DNA from: Echiichthys vipera
Lineage: Eukaryota; Chordata; Actinopteri; Perciformes; Trachinidae
Reading direction: 5' to 3'
Assembly (NCBI GenBank): GCA_963691815.1
Contig: OY829655.1
Span: 14,679,265-14,743,264, forward strand
DNA length: 64,000 bases
Notes under the pieces: generated by a model
What the model was told of the DNA's origin: nothing
The model's database searches: none
The model's input: only the letters and a program-made list of their open reading frames with translations
Shown: positions 1 through 11,100 of the stretch, piece by piece
Layout of the letters: every line of letters begins with the position of its first letter
How positions within the stretch are numbered: position 1 is the stretch's first letter
Translations under genes and position numbers: made by a program

Positions 1-61
1 TAAAGAGCTGCAGGGCAGCCCGGTCTGGTCATTGTTTGTGGAGGAAAGAGGGAGCTCCTTC

Positions 62-986
62 TTAAAGGTCCGATATTGTAAAAAATTAGAAAACCATAAA
101 ATATATAAAAGCAGGTGGTGTGTAAATCCTGAAAGTATCAAAGCACTCAGCCCCGAGAAATGCTCACAGCTCATCTTCAGAAACTGTGCCTTTAAACAAG
201 TTTTTTTTTCAAAAAACTTTATTGAAAGTGACCGGAGGATACAAATTCAAATACCATACAATAGGTTGTTGCTGGTGTAAACAACTACACAACACCAAAA
301 GAGAACAAAACGTTAACAAGGAGATGAGAGGTGCGGAAAAAAAAGAAGAAAAAGGGGAGGAAGAGAGAAAAATAAAAATAATATTAGCAGTAGTAAAAGG
401 GCCTTTAAACAAGTCCTCAGGACTTCTGTACAGTTGTGATGTCACAACTATACTATAAGTATATAGGTAGAAAGTGTCGCTACATTTCTGGTACAGTCAT
501 TCCCCGGCTGCAGTGACGGTGCAGAGAGGCCAAGAGCGCAGATGCTGAAGACACTGAAACACCGACCAATCAGAGCAGACTGGGCTTTTTCAGGAGGGGG
601 TCTTAAAGAGACAGGCGCTAAAATGAAGCATTTCAGACAGAGGGTGAATACCGGTTATATTCAGACATAATGAGAATAATGATGTGTCTTATTGATTTAA
701 AGGTGCTCTACTCGAAATGTAACATTCACTCGCAGCTAGACTGTCTCTAAAAACAAACAGAGAAAATCAGATCAGATTGCAACACACTGAGAGGGAGAGT
801 GACTTCATTCTCTGGTCAGGACGCCATTTACCCCACTATAAATTTACATAGAAGATAGTTATTTGCTGCTATATTAATGTTCTGAATATTGAGTACAGTG
901 ACTTTAAACCATTATTACCAAACATGTTTGACTAGAAACCCAAAATACAAGCATGGACCTGAAAATTAGCATACTATGGGACCTTT
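62..986 (+). mobile_element. MITE family A, copy 1
   Basis: The start reads TTAAAGGTCCGATATTGTAA and the end reads ACTATGGGACCTTT, an imperfect inverted repeat. Internal blocks (GTTGTGATGTCACAACTATA, CCAATCAGAGCAGACTGGGC, ACAGGCGCTA, TGAAAATTAGCATA) recur in the same order at 10082-10549. This is a non-autonomous DNA-transposon family; the superfamily is not decided. Confidence 0.8.
201..400 (-). mobile_element. retrotransposed insert with 13-bp target duplication, inside MITE copy 1
   Basis: GCCTTTAAACAAG is present at 188-200 and exactly again at 401-413, flanking 200 bases. The insert starts with a T-run and CTTTATTG, so on the minus strand it ends CAATAAAG plus a poly(A) tail. It interrupts a MITE that is uninterrupted in copy 2. 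It is likely an L1-type mobilised transcript or a SINE/LINE 3' end; the source is not recognised. Confidence 0.75.
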
Positions 987-1275
987 ATGTTCAGTTCAGA
1001 AGCAATCATTAACCAATCATAGTCTTCTTCTTTATATCAAACACAAACTTGGTGTAATTGTGATCAGGCAAGTAAGAAACATTTGGGGTATTTGACATAA
1101 CAGCAACATAAAACAACTACTCCACGATACCAAGGGGTAGTGTAGCTGCTTGCTGTCTGGCCTGACCTTTTTATGTCCTGCATCTGAGTGTTTGAAGTGA
1201 GGGGAGTCCCTCCTTGTCCTAGCCAAGGTCCAAGAGCACTGCCATAGCAACTATTGCCCTGCTGGAGCCAGCCAA

Positions 1276-1321
<46 letters not shown>

Positions 1322-1346
1322 ACACACACACACATACACACACACA
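1276..1346. repeat. (CA)n microsatellite
   Basis: About 35 CA units with two TA interruptions. Confidence 0.97.
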
Positions 1347-1876
1347 GAAGACAAATGCTCACTGAACAGGCTAGTGCCATGGAGACATACTATAGATACA
1401 CACCACACAAATCAACAGTGTTTTATTCTGTGGCCTAGATAAGCTTTTGTGCTTCAGCAAAATCCGTCCCCCACCCCAATGCTGTTTGGCTGCTTAACAA
1501 TTTGCACGCTACATAGCAACATTGGTAAAATAGGTCATAAGAGTGCTGCTGTAGAAATGTGTGAATTTCCAAATGGTTTGGCCTGTCAGTCTGTCCTCCT
1601 CCCTTCTTCTTCATGTGACTTTTCCCTCACACATTTTCCTGCCAACAATTCTCGTATGCTAACCTCTTCATACACTCTCAGTTAACGGCCATAGAGGAGT
1701 TTTTGGCTGCATTCAATATCTTGATTTTTTTCCCACATTCATGTTTAAGTGCTAAAGTACTTTATATGATCTTCTTGTGAGGTCAAATCAGGGTCTAAAG
1801 TATTTGACAGTACGAATAGAATAGTATACCACTACATGGGTCTGAGTGTCATCTAACACCCTGCCCCTCCTACCAG

Positions 1877-2027
1877 CAGCAGCAGCAGCAACAGCTGTGA
1901 GAGGCGGTGGCTGGAAGAGAGAGCTGAGCTGGGCAGCAGATGGAGTTGGTTGCAGCTGCGTCTGGCAGAGTTGGAGGGGAGGATACAACAACCGGTGGAG
2001 CTCCACAAGCACATCCGCTCTACCAAG
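1877..2027 (+). CDS. kansl1l: kansl1l exon a: coiled-coil segment
   Basis: The reading frame gives a Ser run followed by ERRWLEERAELGSRWSWLQ and LAELEGRIQQ, the family coiled-coil. The exon ends in a complete codon (AAG) before GTATGA. The acceptor lies in a CAG run, so the start may be 1877, 1880 and onward, or 1895; each CAG choice keeps the frame. One base (C) completes a codon from an upstream exon that is not in the window. Confidence 0.9.
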
Positions 2028-5000
2028 GTATGACAAAAGTTCTCTGTTACATCCTCAATAAAGGGCAGTTGACATTAATGTCCTCACCGGCAGCCATCTT
2101 GATACAAGTCAGTTTTAGGGTCAGCCAGCTTTTCACGTCTTACTGTGACAAATGAATAGCACTTTAACTACAGTATCTTGGAGAAAGGTGAGCTACAGAT
2201 GCATGGGAAATTAAGTATAAGATTGATGGCTTAGAAATATGGCATCTCCAAGTTTTACCTCCAGGTTAGACACTACTTTCAGGCAATAGCAAATATAGCT
2301 TGAGCATTAGAAGGGCAAAAGACAGGTATTTAGGAAGTGTTCAAAGGGGCAAAGAATTCATCAATATGCAAGAAGGTTGTATATCCATTATATCATGCGC
2401 CAAGTACAGTCCAGACAACACTCTACAGTGTAGATCCAAGATAAATGGGGAAAGAAAGGTAGTCTTTCAGTATTTGAAGAAGAATGGGACAGCTTATGTG
2501 GACTACAATACAACAAATACATGGCTAGAAATAACTGGAAACAATTGTCCAAATTTTTTTACAACACCATTAGAACAACAAACACAAATACCTAGCACAG
2601 CCTGCTGGAGGGCCTGTGGAGCAAATGAGGCCAATCACTTTGATGTCTTTTGGGATTGCCCAGCACTGGTGAGAAATACACTTCTCCCTGGAAGCGATCA
2701 TCAAGGTAAACATCCCATGTGATTTGACACTTTATACTTAGGAAACATTTAATTTGACTCACGGGACTACAGAAATAAAAAGTTTATATTAAAGAATATA
2801 TGCAATTGAAAAGTTGTCCTACTTCCCTCAAAATCCAGACTGGCAAATTTCCCTGGATATGGTCTAAATGGTTTGGGTATGTTGAACATATAGGTCTAAA
2901 ATCAGATTTAGTTTGAAGCATTTTTTTTGTTGCTGTTGTCATTGTCTTTGTATGTGAATGTCTTCAGAGAAGTATAGTGAAACTCCCCGCTATGTGCGAA
3001 CTGTATCGAAATCATATGGCAAACGAAAAACCATGTAAAAGAAAGAAGAAAAGGAAAGAAATGTTTTAAATCTGCTGGTTAGATGAAATATAAAAATAGA
3101 AAATATGGCATTTATCTCCTTTTAAAATAATAATAAGTCATTGCAAGGATTTAAAAATGGTCAATTTATTTAGATTTCGTGTGTGTGTGTGTGCGTGTGC
3201 GTGTGCGTGTGCGTGTGTAAGGGTGGTGTGGTGCTTGCAGAGTCCCAGCCAATGACGGACCGACAGATTCGGCAGAACCTGCTGAGAGAGATGGCGGGGT
3301 TATCCTGCACGGCCTCGGATGCTGACAATGAACCCTGCAGCCCCACACGTCTTCTGCACAACATAGAGAGACAGGTAGGAGGGAGAAGCAAGTACGTACG
3401 CCTGTAATACCAGTGTGTGCAGAGTCTGGAATCAGGGTGAATAGTTATTTACAACTCAATACATTAAGTCAGGAGGGTATTATTTCAAATTTGTTTAACT
3501 GTCTGTTGTGTAGAAAAGACCAGGAGGTTGTGTATCTGTTATGTATAGTATATGCCAGTTCCAGGTTGAGAAGATCAAACTAATGAATAAAGGTATGCAT
3601 GCTTGACCTTGTGTTGTTATGCAGAATTAGAGACTGCGTATGGAATGCATGAATTCCTGCTGCTTTATGAAGCGTATAAGTATTTAATCTAGTGTTTCAT
3701 CCTTCCTGCTGTAGAGTGTAAGTTGATGCTGACATTCCTCTTGTTAATCTAACACAGTGCAGGCTGTCTTTGTGGTATAAAAAGTTGCACTTAGATGTGC
3801 ATTTGAATCCATTCTAGTTTTTGTAAAAAAATATAAGAAATATGAAAGCATTTTTGTGATCAGGAAAGCCAACTCAAACCATTGAGACAGGTCTGAGCGG
3901 GCTGACACTCATGTCCAATTTTGTGCCAAATTGAGTACAAAATTGCCTTGGACCAGCTGATATGCATAAACAAAACCTCAGCCGTGTTTCCAAATGCTAT
4001 GAATATTAAAGCACCTCGTGTTGTGTGTGCATTTGTGTTCGTAAAGATGCGCAATATGGTAAAAATATTGTTTCACGATTTTTTTACAGTAAAATCACAA
4101 CCACTATTTTATAAAAAAAAATTTTTACATTGATTTTTTAATTTTTTTGCAAGTGAGTAAACAGTTCAACCAAAGTATTGCCCTATGTAAAAAGTATAGC
4201 CCTAAAAGAGACAAAATGTAACAGCGCATTTAGGCCAAAGAACCTTTCTGAACAGATTTGAATCAGTGTGCCAAGTACAATGGACATTGAACAAAAAGCT
4301 ACCTAAAGCACCTGTTGCCTCTGTTGGCTGCGTTGTGGCTGGTCTCCTCGCCGTTTCACCCTCTGCAGACTGTTTAGGATGCTGTCTCTTTAGTTGGTTG
4401 AAAAGGTTAGTTGTGTTACCATCTGATGTGTGCACCTTGTGTGACTGTGTGTGTGGCAGATTTGGGCAGAACGTGGCCTCTGTGAAGTGACGGCGCTGCC
4501 TCCTTGTTAAGCACATTAGGAGTCCGCGGTTGCACGGGACATGTACCTGGTTTTTTAGCCGCATATTTTCCAGCCTGATCCACAAATTCTATGAATAATT
4601 GTGGATAGAGCGCATCGATGCGACGCTTGCGTGCTGTTAGGACACGGTAGTTTCATTTTCATTTTCTTCCCGCGACTCTCTGTAATCAAATGATCAATCA
4701 ATGATTAATCAGCAATTAAATGATTGTTCGGAGTGTCTTTAGGGCATGAGGGGTATTAGCCAATAGTGGGATTTTGCTGAGGAAAAAAAAAACTGCTGCG
4801 TCTGTGCAGAGCATAGAACAGCAATACCGGTAGATAGAATGTGCCCTAAAGAGAATACTATGATCAACACGTTCTGATCCTTCACGATCTTATATCGTCA
4901 TATCGCCCTGCCCTGTGTGTGCATATGTTTAGCTTCCCCCTCTGTGTTGATTATGTACCGTATTTTCCGGACTATATGTCACTCTGGCGTATAATTGGCA

Positions 5001-5890
5001 CCAGCTAAAACAAGCATTATGAAGAAGAAAAAAACATATATGTCGCACTGGACTATAAGGCAAATTTTTTTGGGTTCATGCTCTGATAGAGAGGGAGTTG
5101 GGTTGCATGAAATGGTAACACCAAGAAGGTCCTCCTACAAAGTCATTTATATTCATCGCCATGGCAACTACCTGGGCATGGAAGACGTAATTGCACCGTT
5201 GACGAGCCTCTCCCAGCAGCACGTTGTTCGAGCACCCATTTGTGAACTCGAGCACCCAGCACTTGTTCCTCTAGCTGTGGCCATCTAGCTTCTAGCCCAC
5301 GATTAGCTTTTTCTGTTTTCTTCATTGCAGTTAGGGTATCCTCCGCTTTACGCCAGTCCCTCACAATTCAGTGTGAAAATAATGTACATGGGAAATTATA
5401 TATTTTAATATATAAGTCACACCTGAGTATAAGTTGCAGGACCCGCCAAACCTAAAAAGGTAGTCGGATATTGTTGTTTAAAATCTGCACTGTTTTCGTA
5501 TACTGGGCTAGAGTAGGCAAGTTTGAGCTACATCGAGCAACGGAATGATCAATAATCATAATCAGGAGTCAATCATAGCAACAAACGTAGCGAAATAAAA
5601 ATGTCACACAACATACTCATGTTTATGATAATGCCATAATCACGTATAGCAAACAATATAGAAGGGTCAAGAGTGTCTAAACAAGGTATGTTGTTGATTT
5701 TAAACACACTAAAGTTTAATTTATCACATGTGAAAAGCATTATGCTGCATAGATAATGTCTTTATCATGTCTGCAGAGTGCTCAACTCAGCCAGATTGTC
5801 AACAGTCTGATGCCTCCTCTCAGCTTATCACCGCTATCAAAACAACCAAACACCTGGAAAGGCAAGAGAACCTTCACAAGGTAGAGAACA

Positions 5891-5973
<83 letters not shown>

Positions 5974-8063
5974 TCACACAGATCTAATACTGTGACAGTC
6001 CTAGCATCGCACTTCTAGCTGTGTTTGCAGGAACATGTCATATAAGAATAATATGAGAATAAGATGAAAAACTTGTACCCTTGTCCATTGTCCCATTTCA
6101 GTCAGTCAGGGGTTCCCAAACTTTTTAGCTCGAGCCCCAAAAGAGAAATTTGTGAGAGTGAGGGAATCACAGCAAGTCAAACTTGATGTTTTCTCAGCCA
6201 GAGAGCATCAACACATTTTTCAATGTATTCACATATCATAGCCTAACTTTGGGAAACACCATGCTAAGTTATCAAGGTTGAAAACATGCTCCCTGTTTGT
6301 AATATAACCCAATGAAACAGCCTGCTCGGTCCCCACCATCTGACCTGACTTGAATCATCCCTTCATGTCTTTCCATCCTGCTGCCTTTTTAACTCTCTCT
6401 GCCTGGCTCTGAAGATAAAAGCCATGTGAGACTTGGCTTGTTTATGCATGTAACAGGGTATTGTTTGTTTCTGGTTGCTATTCTAAAAGGGGATCTAAGA
6501 CCAACAACGCATTGAGAAATGTGCTTTTTGAGTACTTGTGATCTTAGCATGAATCGCATCCCTGACATTTTTCCGTGACCTCGTCCGATCTCGTCCCTGC
6601 AGTGGTCAGAAAGGAGATGAGACTTTTGGGCCTCAGAGCTCAAAGAGAAAGAAACTGGGGACCAGGAGGCTCTTCAAAGCAGATGTGTCGTGCGTGTGTG
6701 CCCGGACCAGACCCCTGGTTACCTACCACAAGCCTAAACTGTTCACTTTCAACGCCTGGACCAGCAATCCGCAGGTAGATGCACGCACATTCTGATGCAG
6801 ACCATGGACACATTTTCAGTATTGTCAATATTGTCTTCCCATGATTAGAATAGAGAGAGGCGCAAACACATCCCCATCAACAGTGCTCTGTCCCTGAAGA
6901 TGCAATGTATTTAATTCTGTTTCAATTACAGTGTGTAGTATTATTACCTATTTACTCCACATCCTTATCTTAGAACCGCTCTGTGCTGAAACAAATCAGT
7001 TTCCCCACAGGGATACATTAGTGTCTATTCATTAGTAGTCACCCGGCGCAGAGTAAGCTGGTGTAGAAAATGGATGGATGTTTAAAACACAGCGAGTACA
7101 TTTGCATTTTTCCCCTCTCTATGCTGAGGATGTGACAGTGAAGACTGTAATGAAAATGAGACAACCACTATCACCACTGCCCAAATGTACTTCAATCCAA
7201 TGCATCACTTTTACTAATATATTTCATGCGTCATGTCAAATGTAGCTTCAAAGCAGTCACTATTAGTCTTTAGGGCTTCCGTGTTGGAATGCTATATCAC
7301 TAAAATAGCTCCTCAAATTAAACAGGAATTAATATTTTAAAGCTGCACACCTGGTTGGAATTAAGAAAAAATATCCTTTGGATTTACTTCAAATAAACAA
7401 GTGCATGTAATTATGTTAAAGCTCTAGCCTTTATTTAGCAAGGGGACATTGGTATGTTCTTGCCAAGTCAAGTATCAGGTGAATGGTAATGCCCTGCTTA
7501 GCCTCACACAGTTCTAGTAATAAGAACTCATACACTGTCATTTTATAATTATATACGGTACATATACACAGTATATATAGATACATACTGTATATAGTAT
7601 GTTCGTACACAGTACTATGATTGCAGTTTTGTGTTCATTTTTGTGATATCTTTATTTAAAGCTGCTCTAATCAATATGTCATTTTAACAATAGATCAAAT
7701 GACTTGAGTTGATGTAAAAAGGGTTGCGCTTAGTGACGTGCCCAGCGCCAGCAGCAGAATATTTCAGCAGCTAGATGGTGAACATAAAAGAGGGAGGGCC
7801 CAAGGAGACCGTCGGAGAAAAAAAAAAGAGATAAAGATGAAGGGAAACCAAAAACGTCCGGTGCCCTGACACTATAGGTCAAGAGTTAACCGTTGATCAT
7901 ATTCACCACTTGAAGATAATATACAATGCACTGTTTGAAGATAACCGCAGACCTCTGGTGCTGCTGAATTCCAGGATAAATCCTCAACTTCTGTCCTACG
8001 TGGTGCTTCACAGTGACAGACTGGCGCCGGTGCAGAGGGAGCTATAGTGAAGCTATAGTGAAG

Positions 8064-8120
<57 letters not shown>

Positions 8121-11100
8121 GCGTGTGCGTGTGCGTGTGCGTGTGCGTGTGCGTGTGTGTGACGAAAGAGGAGGTGGATGAACGATGTGTTTACGCTGCG
8201 CTTTTCCCACCAATGTCCTGTATCTCTGTAGCTAAGCAATCGTGGTTTTCCTGTTTTTTGTGTAAATTCCTTTTCCAGTATATAGCCTACGTTCCATGAT
8301 CATAACCGAGATAAGCCTCATAAACAGGACATGAATGTCAATGTAAACGCACTGTTGAGATTCAAGCGGTAACTTGTCCCATCAATTAAGAGACACAAAC
8401 ATCGTTTTACAAAAAAATCTTGGCACGGGGAAGACAAGCGGCGGGCCTGTATTTAGCCACTTTAGATCCAGATATTGTTTCTCAGCAGTTGATGGAGGCC
8501 AAAGCTGAGCTAAAAGGAGAATGGACTATTTGTTAGGTCAACAGAATAAAAAACTTCAAACAAATATATTTTGCCCTGTGCCATAAAGACTATGTCAATA
8601 TGTTTCCTGTGAGCCTGTTCCGGTGCCCCCAGATAACCCAAATCCATCATTAATGCAGCTCTAATACAGTATATTTGAAACCAGATTGAACAGGTGTTTA
8701 GAAGTGGACCTGTCTATATGAAGGTCCTTGTGTATGTTAGGTTGTGTTCTACTTTTGACCCATAAGAGATGGTCAGAGACGACTTTGGTGCCTACGATAG
8801 AAACATAATGAGTGAGCCTCATTTTCTAATCCCTAACTAGCTCTTCTTTTTTTCATTTACAGATAAACCAGATTCAATCAGAGTTTACTGTGGAGATTCA
8901 TCATCTTCCTGAACACTATTACGTTGTATTCTACCATAGAGCCAAGAGCGATTGTAGCTAATAATAAGAACCAGCACCAATTGCCACCCCCTTTGTGATT
9001 TTGCGAGATGACAAAGAAACACCTTTACAGCTTAATTACTTTAATCAGTGCGGCCATAGAGCAGTTTCCTTAAATCCTTATGAATAATACTCCAACAAAG
9101 CACAACAGGCAAGCTAAGTTAATACTGTAGTTAAATAAACTGTGTCTTTTCTCTCTCTCTTGTTGTTTTCTCTTTATGTGCTTCAGGACTCGTCTGCCCG
9201 CTTCTCCTCTTCTCTCTCATCATCTTCCTGTTCATGTTGCGGGTCTTGTGATCCTGTAGTCCTGTGCTCTGATCCAGACTGCTGCTCCAGTAGGGCCCTG
9301 TCCTCCAGGACCCCCGGCTCAACACCTCACCCCATGTTGTCTCTTTCAGTTGGTAGGAGACACATTGACGTAGCACGTAGCAAGGACACCCTTGATTGCA
9401 TGTTTGCTTTCAAATTGTGTCATCTTCTTTCAGACACTCCTTTTTCCAGCCACTTAAAGAGGGTCCAGGCCAGAGAAGAATGGTCCCAAAGGCCTTTGAT
9501 TATCAATGTCCAGCCATCCAGTCGAACACACTACAACAGACACAGCTCCACACCACTGCACAACAGTAAGATCCTGCCCTTTACCAGTATTGATTAGATA
9601 CCCTGTACTATTCTAAGGTACAGTCCTCTCCTCTCTTACATTCTGCCCAATTGCTCTCTTTTGCTCTACGTGTAGTTTACTTTGAAACGCTGAGCTCTGG
9701 TACTTGCTATTGCCCCTGTATGCCAGTACACCTGGTGTTCTGTGGCAAGGCTGTAATTCACAGTGTTGACGACATAGTCAACGGATGAGTAAGATGACAG
9801 GAAGGCAGAGTTGCTATTTAAAAGCCTGCACCTGCATACCTGTTGTTGTCATTCATCTGACGCATAGGAGCCTCACTGGCTTTTGATCCACTTGCATTTA
9901 CTGTGGTGGAGCGGCAATGAAGTCTACTTTTGAAGTCTATGCCGGCGCTATGGTCCTAATTGGAAAATGCATAGCACGGAATAATGTTAGAATTAAATTT
10001 TTCCCTCCAAAGTTATTGTGAACATGTAGGTAAAAAATAGAATACAAGTTATATTAACAAACATTTAAATTTTGAGAGATTTAAAGTCCCATATTGTAAA
10101 AGGGGAGGTTTGCATGTGTTTTGTTTTTAAATAATGCAGGTCGAGGTGCTCCATAAATACTGTGAAAGTATCAAAAGTCTCAATCCACAGAGAAATGCAC
10201 ACAGAGCGTATTCAGAACGAGCCGTCGAGACTTCCTTACTGTTGTGATGTCACAACTATACTATATTTAGGTAGAAAGTGCCGCCCCAATGCAGTTACAG
10301 TCATGCCATGGCTATAACGACAGTACAGAGACACAGAGAGTGCAGATGCAGAAGACCTGGAAACGCTGGCCAATCAGAGCAGACTGGGCTTCTTTCTGGA
10401 GAGGGGCTTAAAACTACAGGCGCTATAATGGAGCGTTTTGGACATAGTGGATACAGGTGTATTCCGACAGACAGTATGAGAAAAATAATGTGTTTTTTTT
10501 TTAACCCAAAATAAGTATGAACTTGAAAATTAGCATAATACGGGACCTTCAAATATATAGTCAGTGCACACTGTTTCTAAACAAAACCACTGTGAATAAA
10601 ATGGCTGCTGCGTCTGCTTGTCATCTCCATGTGTAGCATCACAAGTGGTTCCTAGCATGTCAGATATCCCACTGGGTCTGTATGCTTCCAACTGGGTAGT
10701 AGGTGGAAATTAAATCATTTGGCATTCACTAGTGTCAATATGTATCTTTGCATATTAGTCTGATGCTAATGAATGATCGTTTACCTCTGCACTAACACGC
10801 CTCCAGCAGCTCTGGTTTGAGGGCTCCAACTGGCTCCCATGGGTATAGATTGATGATCCAAAACAATCAATGATTAGTTAATCTTAGCATGTTCCCTGTT
10901 TATCCAGTGAAGGTTGACTTAACACTATGTTTGATATGGATTTTTTTGTGTTGAATCCAAAGGTATAGGCAAAAAAAGAGGCAAGTGATGCAGTAAAAGT
11001 AGGGAGAGAGTAAAGTAGTAGACACAAAGGAGGCAGATTAGAAATTGATCAAGACGTCACTCACACACTGTCGATTTCCTGTCAGCTTGAATGATCTCAT

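Larger units (their letters stand above)
1..1876. other. intron of kansl1l (partial)
   Basis: No coding exon recognised. It holds a TIR element (62-986) with a nested retro-insertion, a CA microsatellite, and about 500 bases (1347-1876) with no clear feature. The missing N-terminal exons of kansl1l must lie further upstream. Confidence 0.6.
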
